Positions 12,025 through 23,978 of a stretch of DNA of 64,000 bases are shown one piece after another; position 1 is the first letter of the stretch, and the number at the start of each line of letters is the position of its first letter. Below the pieces are notes generated by a model, which saw only the letters and a program-made list of their open reading frames with translations, made no database searches and was not told the DNA's origin. Source of the stretch: Neospora caninum Liverpool (taxonomy: Eukaryota > Apicomplexa > Conoidasida > Eucoccidiorida > Sarcocystidae); contig NC_018398.1 of the NCBI RefSeq assembly GCF_000208865.1, positions 2,914,001-2,978,000 of the forward strand, read 5' to 3'. Both the position numbers and the translations under genes were made by a program.

Positions 12025-15000
12025 CTACTCGGGAACTGGATCTTCTTCGGGCGCCTCGCCTGCAGTCCCGTCGGAGTCTTGCTCGATGGCGAGAATGCCC
12101 TTGGGCCGTTCGACTTCGTCCTCTGCGGGCTCCACTTCGCTTTCTTCTGGCAGTTCCGAGACGTGGTACTTCAGCCAGTGCGCTTCGCCCTCTGGACTGT
12201 CTCCGGCTTCTGGACTGTCTCCGGCCTCTGGAGCCCCGGCGTTCGACGGCTGTTCCGAGGGCGTCTCGCTGATGTTTGCGAAGCTGCATTCCGACCCGTC
12301 TTCTTCGACAGAATCCAGCACTTGGCTGCTCTCCTCGCCGAGACGAGCGGAAGAAGACACACTCGAGTCTTTCCCCCGCTTGCCTTCCCCTCTCTTCTTC
12401 CGCCCTCGGCCACCTGCTGCTGGCAGCTGCAGAAGAGGATCCTTGTGTGCCTTTCCGTCCCGCTTCTTTCCTCGCTTCGGCTTCTTTCCGCTACCGCCCG
12501 CCTCGTCGGGCCAGGGACAGTGGAACGGGCAAACGCATGCAATCGGCTTGGGGAAATTCCTCTCCACGAACGGCGCTCCCGCGGCCGCGTCGCTCCCTGA
12601 GATGATCTTGCGTCCCGTAGGGCCGTCGCCCCCCGTCGCGACGCCCGCGCCATCCACGCCCCGGGAAGCAGCACCCGCGCAGGGGAATTCACCGTCTGCA
12701 TGCATCAAATACACAAAAAAGACTTCTCACACCGTCTCAAGCCGCACGCAGAGAGAGAGAGACAGAGAGAGGGTAAATGTGTCGCGACGTCGTGGATGCC
12801 CATGTGTCAAAAAGGGACACCCCAGAGAAGGCCCGCGCGGCTATGTGCTTAGACCTCTTTTTCGGTTAGGCGCCTCGACGCTGTGTGAGGTCTCCACAGA
12901 GCATTCGAGAATCTGGACACACAGCCGGAAAGGCGAGAGGACGGGCGACTGATCTTCTCGCTTCTCCACGCTCCCTTTTGACGCGACGGGGAGGCCGCTT
13001 ACCGTCTCCTTCGGCCTGGCGTATCACAGCTTCCATATCCGTCTCTCTCACTGAAGAACAAACGGAAAGGCGTGCAGCAGCCCCGCAAAAGAACGTATCG
13101 CGCTCGTCGCCCACACCCCGACACAAGCAATCAAAGCGCCCACGGGCGGGACAGGCTTTCGTGCATGCACGCGAAAGAACGACAACGGAGGGATGCCGCT
13201 GCACACCATGCGGTCCTCTAAAGAAAAGCGACAGAAAACGAAAGAGTTGCACACGCAGAGACAGAGAGGCCGGAAGCGACGCAGACTGGCGGAAGTGGAC
13301 AGACAGGTATGAACAGAGATAAATGTGAGTAAAAAGAGAAGTCAGCATGTAGATTTGGGCATGGAAAGAGGTATCGATAGAATTGAAGAGACGCGGGAAA
13401 GCGTGCCTAGAGATATGGATATCGAGAAACAGAATTATGGGTGGAAACGCGCACGCAAGCACGAGTCCGGAAACAGAAAAAACGCGACCGACGAGAAGGC
13501 AGTCGACGCGAAGTCAAGAGAAAAAACGGAGTCTGCATAGCACGGACCGCTCTCCGGTTCCTCCTGACCTGTTCTGCTCGTGAAGCGAATGCCGCACCAG
13601 TAGAAGAGCCACAGGAGAATCACTCCCAGTAAGCAGAAACCGCCTGAAACCCAGCAGAGAGAAACACTCAAGGCAAAAAGGAAATCGCGGCAAACCCTCT
13701 CCAAGAGAGGGAAGCACCCGACACAAAACACCCGCGGGATGGGCGACGGTTCCGTACCTCTCTCTCTTGTGCCTTTAAATCTCTAGCATCTATATACCAC
13801 CGCTGCTTCTACGCCACCCTTGCATGTACGCATGCATCTCGACCTGAGAGTTTCTTCCGGCAGGTGTCTGTGCGTCATTTGTCCCCCCATTTTTCTTGTC
13901 TGCCGACAATTTGAGGTCTGCGCCTCCCGGAGTCTCGCGACTGCTTTGTGGGACGTCGGCCTGAAAAACTTGCAAAAACCCGAACTCGCCCCCCCTCAGA
14001 GAGAAGGACGAACCCTTTGTTTCCGTGGGTTTTTGTGTAGGAACACAGCTTCCACAAAAGCGAGAACTCGACTTCTGTTCAGACACCGCCCGCCCCATTT
14101 TCCCTTCCACACACACCACACGACCCCGACAGCGCAAAACAGCCTCGCGTTTTCCTGTCTCAAAGAATGTTTGCTGTCGTCCGTTTTCCCGTTCGGAAAG
14201 AATTTGAATCCTCGCCAGACGCGCGTGGCCAGGTTTCCAGTTCTCACCTGTTGCGATGCACGCGTAGCCGAGCGGGTAGTTCGCGCCGCCGATAAACGGA
14301 GCGAGCGTCACAAACACGATCGCCTTCGTCGCTTGCCACTCCTCGGCGGGCCAGCCTAACAGGCAGGGGCGAAAGGCAACGGGAAAGCAGAGAAACGGGA
14401 GATGCATCAAGATTCGGCGTTTCGCGTTCCTCCGGGAAAAACGAGGCTTCCCTTTGGATGCGACACCAACGGTTCAGACGCAGGTGGCGGGAGGCTTTGC
14501 CTCTTCTCAAGAGAATTCACGACACGTGCGAGCACACAAAAGGGTGACACAATGAGAGATGGACCGGTCCGCGGGCGTTGCACGCCCTGAGTACGTACGG
14601 GAAAGGCAAGCTTTTAACCGCTATTCAAACACACAGAACCGTTTTGCAGCTATCCGAACGCTAGTCGATCCAGGACTGCGGAGACCTGAAACCGACAAAT
14701 ATATGAAAAACCACTGAAGCTCCACAGAGACAGAGAGAAAAGGCATCTGCCCACGAGGGGAAGGCCTCAGAAAGCCTGTGTTCTTTGTCTCTGAAAGAAA
14801 GGCGCCTCAGCGAGAGACACCGCGGAGCGAGTGGATTCCGCTGTCTCTGCCGCGAGCGGCAGGAGAGAGACGGCTAGTCCCACCGGAGCGGCGGTCTTCT
14901 CCCCGAGGCCCTTTACGATTCGCGGCACACACGCGGATTCTGAATTCTTATTCGAAGACACGACACCCATCTGTGCGCGCCTCCGCTTCTTCGTAGGCGA

Positions 15001-18000
15001 CCGCCGCGGCAGCACACAAACGCCGGTATCCGTCTAGCTGTTTGTCGTGGCCGTTCAAAAACAAGGAAAGGCTTCCCGGTTCCCGGTCTGGGATCTCCGA
15101 AGCCTCGGGATCACGCGCGGGCATGGCCGCTCCCTCTGTTTGCACAGAGCTCAACCTAAAAAACAGCGGTCGTCTGCCTCAGCATCGAACGGCTCGCAGA
15201 CGGATGAAAACAAGACTGTCGCCTCCCCTCGCGCTCTAGACGCTCTCGGATCCGCCGCTGTGTCGCGGCTTTCTTCGCGCTCACGAGATTCCGAAAAACG
15301 CAGGAAATACTTGTCGCCCGGTTCGAGCGCGCTGTGGATGACGCCGTAGAGTTTCTGGAAGGAGGGCGTGAACGGCGGGTGCATCCAGACGCGGAAGCGG
15401 TCGTCGCTCGGGAGGATCCACGGCACGGCGCCGAGCTTCTCCCACGTCGAATTCGGCAGCTAAAAACCCAAAGGCGCGAGAAGGGAGACAGCGTGGAGAG
15501 CATCCGGAAACAGCACGGAGACGGAAAAGGGGCGCAGGCGGAGATCGAACGAGACGAGACGAGAACGCGCGCGGACGCACACACAAAACGCGAGAGAGCG
15601 CAGAGGAAAGAAAACAGACAACCCGGACGACGCGCCAGCGAGGGGAGCGAAGCACAATGGCGCCTCCGCACTGTTTTTTCGTGGTCACGTATATCCTACA
15701 CCCGCGTTAGTTGCTTGTCCTCTCGCCTCATAGACTCGAAGCAGAGGTGAAGAGCCCCTCTGTGTCTTTGTCGCTTTCCACGGCAGACGAGACGGACTCC
15801 TGGTTTAGATCTTGACTGTCTGAAAGCGTACCATGAATCGGCTGAAGTCCCAGTGGTAGGCCACGTCGTCTGTGACGATGGAGATTTCCTCTGTGGCGTT
15901 CTTGGCCATGGCGCGGTGGAAGGAGAACTTGTCGTTGAACATAGACACACTCTGGATACCGCAGGGAAACGCCCGCGGACTATCGGCGGGGATCGGTTGG
16001 CCGTCCACACCGTCGAGAAGCGAGGGGAGCGTGAGGATCCCGTTGAAGGTTCGGAAGTCGAGAGCTTGGCGTTGCGAAAAGACGACTGGAGAAACACAGC
16101 CGCGCACGGGAAGGTGAGGGCAAAAGTGCAGACACAACACCTGAGCGTTTCGCCTTCGCACTCACTGCGTCACCTTCTTGTCGTCGTGCTCAGCGCCGCT
16201 TCTTCTCTGCGGTTTCTTTCGAGAGTTCCCGGCAATCCTTTCCCTCTTTCCTTCCCGCCCGCTTCGTCACGCCTCTCTCTCCCCTCGCGCCCTCCCCAAA
16301 TTCCCTTCTTCTCGCGGTCCTACCATCGCATTTGTAGCTGGTGCTGACGGATGCGGGTCCATCTTTGAGGTAGGGTCGGTAGTTTCCGTAGAAGTCGTTG
16401 ATCCGGTAGTAGACGTAGACGGGGGGGGACATCTGGTCCGGGACTTGGAAGAGAGCCGTCGCGCGTACGCCGCTGTCGTACGGGACGACAAACTCCTGAC
16501 TCCTCCCGGAGAGGAACAGGACGCCGAGGCCGAGGGCGACGAGGATGAGGCCCCAGCAAGTGCAAAAGAGCGTCGTGGATTTGCGCAGAAAGAGCTGGAA
16601 CGGCAAGACGCTCCGCTTCTGCGTCTGTTGATACAACTCGTTGAGAAAGGCCGTGACGTCGGCACGTCGCCCATGTCTCCGCGTCTGAAGATACGAAGCG
16701 TCGCTCTCCTCGCCAATGGATCCCACGTCGGACGGCTCGGGGCATTTGCGCGACGCAGACCCATACCCGCTCGTCCGTGCACTCCGCGCCGAAGGCTCCA
16801 GACAGTCGCGTTGCGCAGACGCCGCACTGGCCCCGGTCCCGAATCCGTAGCGATGCGTGGACGCATCCTGGTCCCGCCCTGCAGTGTGCACCGCCGTCTC
16901 CTGGAAAACGGGCGGCTGAAAGGGGAAGAACGAGGACAGAAAGGAGGCGCTCACAGGGGCGTAGGCCGCGGACGCACACCGACCGACGGGTACCGAGGGG
17001 ACAGCCTTTGAAGGCACACGGTAGGCGCGCCCAGAAAGGGAACCAGGACCGGGCTGCGGCCGGGTCGACGAAGGGACGGACGGAGAGGAGACAGATCCGC
17101 GCGTGGGGGCGGCGCAGCTGGCGGCTGGAGCTGAAACTCCGTCGCGGGAATCGGGCAGAGAAGGCAGCGCGATCGTAGCGCAGGAAGGCGACGGGGAGAC
17201 GTGTGAGACGAAAGACGACGAAGCGAGAGGAAGCGGCGCACGAACAGACTCAGACGGTGGTCCAGACGGGACAGCCTGCTGGAGTGGATCGGACGGGACA
17301 GCCTGCTGGGGTGGATCGGACGGGACAGCCTGCTGGGGTGGATCGGCCAGGCCGCCTCGCGAAACCGCAGGGGCCGTCTCGGAAGAAAACGAGGGGCGAG
17401 AAGCGGCGGCATTGGGCGGATTCCCCGAGCGTGCTTCTCTCCGACCCTGTCCTTCCCTGTCCTTTTTGGGCACAAACTGCGCCTTCGTTCCCTCGGTGCC
17501 TGACGAGATCCCCTCGTGTCCACCTGCTTCTGACTCAGATACCTCGAACTCGGCGCGCCTCTCGGGACGAACCTTCGCCCGGCCTTGTTCTTCGCCCTGG
17601 GCTTCGCCGCCGCTCGCCTTCGGCCTCGAGCTCCGCTCGGCTCTGCGTATCCGTGCAGCTACCTGCGCGCACAGGTCGGCGTTGACGAAGACGATGCGGC
17701 TGGCCGAGGGCGAGCTCTCAGCCTCTCCGCGCCCCTTTTGGTCTTCCAAGTTCCTCACCCACCGCGCGTTGTCCAGCCAGGAGGAAACGCGCCGATGAGA
17801 ACGCGGCGCAGCCCACGACAGACGCGAGCGAGAGGTGTGCACTGGCGAAGGAGACCGAGAGGCATCGGAGGGAAAGTTGGAGAGAGCCGACTCCGACTCG
17901 GAGCCCGCAGAGGAAGACGCAGAGGCGCATGCATGTGCGACGGGGCGCGGTTCTGCGGAAGACGGTCCAGAGGAGGACGGGGAGTGGGAAGGCGAGCGTT

Positions 18001-18415
18001 TTTCTCTAGTCTGCCTTTTCCAGCACCTGCTCCCTCTCACCTCACAGAGCGAAGGGGACAGCTCAGAGTCTTCTGGGGCGCTTCGACGAACGTGGCGCCT
18101 CCTGCAGGCCGCCCCAGCTGCAGACGACGAAGAGGAAGATGCGGGAGACCCCGGAGAGGCAAGGGACGAGGGGAGAGAAGGACAGGGACGTTCTCTCGGT
18201 TGGCCCGGGGCAGCGGCGACACGGTCCGACGGCTCGTCGCTCCGAAGCCGACAGGTGGACTCAGAGGCGGAAGACGCAGAGAATCCAGTTTCCCGTGGTT
18301 CTTGCCCAGGCCCATCTCCGGCGGGACAGCACTGCTCATCCGCGGAAGGCTCAGAGAAGCTAGGCACGCGCGACCCGCGCGGCCTCTGGTCTCGTGCATG
18401 CCTGGGAGAAGGCAT
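12025..18415 (-). CDS. CDC50/LEM3-family protein, P4-ATPase flippase beta subunit, with long terminal extensions
   Basis: Exons in transcript order: 18415-16324, 16085-15832, 15459-15285, 14355-14248, 13643-13569, 12695-12025, giving 1124 residues. CDC50 proteins bind P4-ATPases, help them leave the ER and support lipid flipping. Helix 1 is about residues 614-637 and helix 2 about 877-897. Between them lies an ectodomain with family landmarks: VYVYYRINDFYGNYRPY, FPCGIQSVSMFNDKFS, FRVWMHPPFTPSFQKLYG, and GG..YPLGYACIATG before helix 2. NAT and NST sequons fit a glycosylated lumenal domain. Typical members have about 350-400 residues; here a Ser/Pro/Ala-rich N-terminus of about 600 residues and a basic-then-acidic tail of about 220 residues are added. 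The start is the first in-frame Met; nothing conserved fixes it, so the N-terminus is less sure than the core. The partner may be the flippase at 35-49 kb. Confidence 0.88.
17268..17346 (-). repeat. 27-bp coding repeat, three copies
   Basis: Three tandem copies (the last two bases short) in exon 1 of the CDC50-like gene encode a 9-residue AVPSDPPQQ-type unit in its cytosolic N-terminal extension. The copies are nearly identical in DNA, which suggests recent expansion. Confidence 0.9.
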
Positions 18416-21400
18416 GATCGAGGCGCGAAGAGAGGGGAGAGAGGAGCCGCCGACAAAACGAACTGAGGGGTGGAGGCGGCTGTCGAGGGAGCACTTGAAT
18501 CTGTATCTTACAACGGCAACCGTCTTAGACCTACGCGCGCGTCGAGACAGGAGGATGTACGTCCGTACCCGCAGGAGACGGCCGAGGCATTATTCCCATC
18601 CGTCCTCGACCGCGCCGCGGCGGGGGGAAGCATCCGCGTGGCGTAGACAGTTGGGTAAGAGGTCTGTAGCCACGGTTTCCCCCGTTTGGCCAACATGCAC
18701 GTTTCGCCGGCTTTTTAGCCGCCCACCCTGTGGAATTTTACAAGGAGTGGAGAGAAGGAGTCGATAAAACGAAGAGCGCGGCAGAAGAAAACTAACAGAG
18801 AGCAGGGACCAGACTGCACGGGTACTACTTGTTCGATGCGCTCTCGCCCCCGAATATAGGAGACCGGCGATGGCGTGACTACGAAAACAAAAAAAGCGAA
18901 AACAGGGGCGGGAAAAGCGCGCGGATGCGCGGGGTGGCAAACGTTTCCTTCACATCCAAGCCGCAGATTCAATTTTTCAACTAACCGGAACGGAGGGGGA
19001 TTGCAGACGAAAAAAGACTAGAAAACCTCGCGAAGTGACGGCTCCTTTGCAGAAAGGGCTGTAGCTTCGGAAAGAAAAGCAGCCCAGCTGGAAGAGAGCA
19101 AAGAAAAGAAAGACGCACAAGCGAACAGAACATCAAGAGACGTGTCAGCGGAAAAGCGGGGGGAAGTCTGGAGCTTCGCGAGCTGCGACAAGACAGGGGA
19201 AGAAGAGCGAAGAAGGATTGGGGGACCCCGGCGGTCCTTTTGTTGCACACACGTGGACGCGAGCCGGCGCCTTTTTGGGTCTACGCAGAGAAATCCGTGT
19301 TTGATTTTTCTCGTTAGTAAACTGCGGAGGAAGAATCCGTTGCGCTCTTGCGGTTCGCGGCGGGGCAAACCGTGGACAACGCGCATCGGTACGCCAGGCC
19401 TGTCTAGAGAACATGGCTGTCGCTGCCGTGTTTATCCTGGCGGTGAACGAATGAACGAGCGCGAGAGACCGGGCCAAACATGGGTTTATCGCGTTGCTTC
19501 CTTTCGTTCGTGCAGAAATTCTCGTGGAAGTGTGACGTCGCTGCGAGAATTGGGTTTCACATTTTGGCGTGGTCGGCCGGACAAACGCCACACACAACGG
19601 GCCCCGTCCACTCCGTTTACAGCTGCGGAAAACGACACACACTGAATTCACTCCCCCTTTATTTCCCCTCCTCTTTAGGAAGCTGGCGCTTTCCAGTTTG
19701 TTTTCTGGAACCATGCAGCTTTTCACCCCGCTTCTCACCCGCTCGCCTACCCCACCGCCGCTCCGACTCGCGAACTGCTGGCATGTTAGAAAACAAGTCG
19801 CTAATCACAGACGATCCAGCGGCAAAAGGGGCTGGGAAAGTGCTTACGAAATGAGTTCTCGTAGGAAAGAGATGGGACGTGAGGAGAAATGTGCCAGTTT
19901 TTTTCGTTGTGGATTTCTCCATTTCGAAGCTGTGGACGCGCGGAGACCGACGTTTCGGCAGCGGTTCTACCAGAACGGACAACAAAAAAGAGTCTCTAAA
20001 GAGAGAGAGAGCTATCTTTTTGTGGCACGTTGTTCAAGCAGAGCCTCCGTGTGTGGATCTGCGCAGAGAGTCTCTTACTCGGAAAATCGCGTGATCATAA
20101 CTCTACAGGGACGAACGGACAGACTCATTTCGGCAGCAACATGAGAGTGTGCCTACGCGTTATCACGGAAAAAAGAAGCCTGACTCCTTCAGTCATACAT
20201 CCATAGAGTCTAAAACCGCAACCAGTTCTGTCTTTCCACGGAAATGGAAGCTCGCGTCCTCTGCTCGCTACAGACAACGACGGTCTGAGTCGTCCCAGAA
20301 ACAGTCCGCAAATCGCTATAGCGCTCGGTCACTGCCGCTCTTACCAAGCTAAAACTTCCTGCTTCAAGTCCCTTTCGCTGGGTTTAGGTCTTGACTGTTC
20401 GTGTTTACTGGGCTTTCGTTGGTTTGCGTTCGTGTTGTCGCTTGCCAAACAGACGTGTCTCGTCGCTAATGGACGATCCCAGCGTTTGGGAGGCGCCTGA
20501 TATATCGGCTGCCAGGCGTTCACGGGAACAACTCCGCCACAGATGGGGCCTTCTTCCGCTGTGTGTCACCAAATCCTGCCACCGTCAGGAAGGCATATGG
20601 TTCCTCTCAGGTTTCCGAGCTTTGCAAGCGCAAACAAGGCGGTCGCATTTCCTGAGCTTGCCGGCTCCGGGGAAAACAGATGCCCAGGGCTTACGCTCAC
20701 CTTCCCAAGGCATTGCAGACGGCTCTTCCTCGATCGTCAGTAAGCGGGCTGTGCCCCGTGATGGACAAATCGACAGAAAGGCATTGACATACAGTTTTCG
20801 CCGTAGACCGGACCACAGGCTAACGGCTACCACGTCGGGAACTACAACTAGGCCGCTCGCTGGAGTACCGTCGTGAATATGAGCTGTCACTTTTGATCTG
20901 AAGTTAACCGTTGCTTACCGTAACTGAACTGAAATTGAAACGCCACATGCAATCGAGACGCGGATCGGCTCCGACGCTATGCGGGCCTCCAGTCGCCAAA
21001 CCTTCACTACAGGTGATCCGCCGCTTTCTTCTTGCGTTTGTCAATCCTAAACTCCGCTCTGGATCTAATACATCACGCCTGGGAGAGAGATCCGGCTGTT
21101 CTAGCCCAGCGAGATGCATGCCAACCTCTGGCTCTTTTTCGAGATGACTCAGCCACTGTGCCTCTCTGCGGCCACGGCTACAGCCCGTGTTCTCTCTTCG
21201 CGATCGCTGCAAGTGCTCACTGCGGTATGAGACGTGTGTGCACCCTGCGGTTTCCTGTGTCTCGCCAAGAACGGCAAGAGAAAGTGAGTACTGACTCGTA
21301 CTCCTACGTGCCTCTTTGCAGTTCCTTCGCGACTTTACACGTCTGCGTTCTTCCCCAACGCGCTTCCTTCGGAGCTCGGCACCTACCACGCTTTGCTGCG

Positions 21401-22668
21401 TGTGCAGGATGAAGCTGCATTACGTTCAAACTTTACACTGGAGACTGTGTACACGCTTTGCAGCTCGGCAAAGCCTGATGATTCCCGAGCGTCCCAGCTG
21501 ATACTGTGCGCTGGGAGAATCCCTGGCCAAAACCTCAGCCAGGTAAGAGGAGCCGTCGCGAGACCGTCCTCTACACTCACGTGTCCACCGTAGACGTTAC
21601 ACCTAGTTCTCCAACCAGTCACTCACGAGGTGAGTACGAAAAATGCGGTCAGAGATTCTGGAACCGTCAGTCTGAAGCTCACACAAAGCTTCCGGACGGG
21701 ACGAAGATCCACACGAACTACAGAGACATGCAGATGCCTCGCATCTGCATGTCTCTGTATTTGCGGAATTGTGGGGTCAGTGCGCAGGTCTTCTCCGAAA
21801 CGGACGATGCCCTTCTCCGGAGTTCCGCGAATCCGCGTTTCTTCCCCTGCAAGAAGACGTCCCGGCAACGTCCTCCGATTTTGGTCAGCGACCGAAGGAG
21901 TTGTTAAATCTACAGCACTCCCGTTAGCCTCTCTCCCCGCTTTTTAAATGGCGACTTCCCGCCCTCCCACTCTCCCGCCGTCCACCGGGTGTCTCTCGAG
22001 TTCCTCCTAGTGCTGAGGTCACTCGACTCCCCTGTTCTGCAACTTTTCTTGATACGAACGAATGCGGTTTGCTCGCAGCGGCATCAACTGCTTCTGGTTA
22101 TGAAGCCAGACAATCGCTGCTTCGTTTGCCTTTTTGCTACGCCACGTTTCTTAATTTGTACGTCCATTTCTCTGGAATCCAGGACGTGCCGGCTGATGCT
22201 GTGCATGCAGCACTCGCGAGCATCGATTGGCTGTGAACCGTTTCAAGACCACATGGTGCTCCTTGATTCCCTTTCCCCAGTGTTCTTTTGAAGCCGCGGA
22301 TTCGCTTTATTTTTCGCCGGAGGTTCGCCCTTTTGTCCAGCTTTTCCTTTCCCCAGTTCGAATCCCATTACCGTCGTCCCTCTGTCTTCCCGTTCCCTCC
22401 AAACCCCCCCAGTCTTCGAAAATCCCGCCTCAAAACCCCGTGCGCGCCTGTCTTTTGCAACAACGCAGGAGCAACCTAGCTCGCCTTTTCTCCGTTGTCT
22501 ACTGTTGGATCCGCCTCTTTTTTTTCGAGGCTTTCACTGACCGCGTCCGTGCCGACCTTCTTTCCTGTAAGGTCGTGTCGAACGTGTGTTTGTTTTTATT
22601 GCCGCCATTCTTACCTATGCTTCTATCCTTTTAATCTCCGTTCTACTCTCGCCCCCCCCCCCCCAAAA
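18416..22668. other. Spacer of 4.25 kb, possible short-intron transcript near 21.3-21.9 kb
   Basis: This lies between the 5' end of the CDC50-like gene and the 3' end of the gene at 22.8-30.6 kb. The first part should hold the CDC50-like promoter and 5' UTR. No long open frame is convincing. From about 20.3 to 22.0 kb the sequence lacks the usual microsatellites and pyrimidine tracts. On the plus strand it contains three candidate introns of 38, 51 and 41 nt (21284-21321, 21543-21593, 21630-21670). Removing the last two leaves an open frame from 21324 to a TAA at 21905-21907. I do not recognise the product and see no start, so it is not called as a gene. Confidence 0.4.
21719..21759. repeat. 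Perfect 19-bp inverted repeat with 3-nt loop
   Basis: Arms 21719-21737 and 21741-21759 are exact reverse complements around the loop CTC. RNA from either strand would fold into a short tight hairpin. It lies in the candidate last exon of the short-intron transcript described for this spacer. Confidence 0.9.
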
Positions 22669-22768
22669 NNNNNNNNNNNNNNNNNNNNNNNNNNNNNNNN
22701 NNNNNNNNNNNNNNNNNNNNNNNNNNNNNNNNNNNNNNNNNNNNNNNNNNNNNNNNNNNNNNNNNNNN
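22669..22768. other. Assembly gap of 100 N
   Basis: Exactly 100 N, a conventional placeholder length. It is flanked by a C13 run (22652-22664, then AAAA) and a C9 run (22769-22777), so assembly probably stalled at a C homopolymer. The true missing length is unknown. The gap begins about 80 bp past the stop of the next gene. Confidence 0.98.
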
Positions 22769-22848
22769 CCCCCCCCCGCCGACTGACCCTGAAAAACGCC
22801 GCCAGGAAACAAACTCTCTTTCGTTGTCCATCTCTTTGGGCTCTGTTG

Positions 22849-23933
22849 TCACTCGCCCTCATCTCTCCACAGCGTTACTTCTGGAAGATCTGCCTCGTCG
22901 TCTTCGAGTTCTTTGAGGGACTTGAACTTCTCTCGCAGGTCGATTTGCTCCGGCGACAGACGGAAGGGATCTTCGTTCAGGGTCGCTTCTCCGCGGTCGA
23001 CGCGCCTCAGCCAGTCCTGGTGGATGTTGTGCGCGACATCGGGATCCTCCACTAGGCGCTGGTACTCCGGTGGCCGGCTCTTCAGCAGCTCTGGGTTCAA
23101 ATACTCCATGCCTGCAGAGAGCGAGAGGAATGGCAAGACGCGCATCTCAATCAAGGCTCTCAAAACAAAGCAGTGATCAAGGGCCGCTCTCTCACCTCGT
23201 AACAGACGACTTGACACTGCGAGCCCGCTTCTCTCTTCTCTCTCTTTGCCTGCCTTTCTCTCTTTGCACTTCTTCCCGCTACCTCTTTGTCGCGTTTCTC
23301 TCCTATTTCCTCGTTTGCGGCAGGTCTTCCCGGTTTTCGGCTGCCATCGGATGTTGGCTTCTGCGTGTGTGTGTGTGTGTGTGTGTGTGTGGGTTGTTTT
23401 CGTCTCACCTTATTCTCTCCTTTTTCTTGCCTCCTGGGGTATCTATCGACCTATCTGTCTCCCTTCTGTCTGTCTTTTTGTCCCCGTTTCCTCGTTCTTC
23501 GCCTTTTACCCCTCTCGCTTGCTTGCCTGTGGGGACGTGGTCACCGGCGTCGAGATCGTCGGGATCGAGATCAAAGTCTTCCAAGCCCCACTTCATGCGA
23601 GCTTCTTCTTCGTGAGACATGTGTGTCTCCAAGTTGGGGCGCTTCGAGGTGTAGCTCCAGTGATCGTCCGTCCAGGTGAAGTGTCCCTTTCGGACGTGCT
23701 CGGCTGCCATCTCCATCAGAATCAAGGCTCGCGTCATCGTCTCGTTGCTCACGGGTTTATCCCACGAATACGTCCCATCGTAGCCGCTGCCAATTAACAA
23801 CGCACCCGTCTCCGTGTCGTTGTAAAGAATCTTCGTCTCCGGCTTATACAACCAAACGCCGGGGCGATAATCGCGCGCATGGTCCTCCACACGATTCGCC
23901 GCCAAGGCCGTCATCTAGCAAACACAAACCCAA

Positions 23934-23978
<45 letters not shown>

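Noticed and set aside
13790..14410. A longer reading of CDC50-like exon 4
   Set aside because: The family-like sequence ends at ATG before CAG|GTGAGA (14248/14247); the rest is intron read-through.
21144..21227. Possible presequence-like N-terminus starting at ATG 21144 (MTQPLCLSAATATARVLSS) for the short-intron candidate
   Set aside because: Its donor (GCG|GTATGA) leads to a phase that does not match the open frame ending at 21907, so I could not link them.
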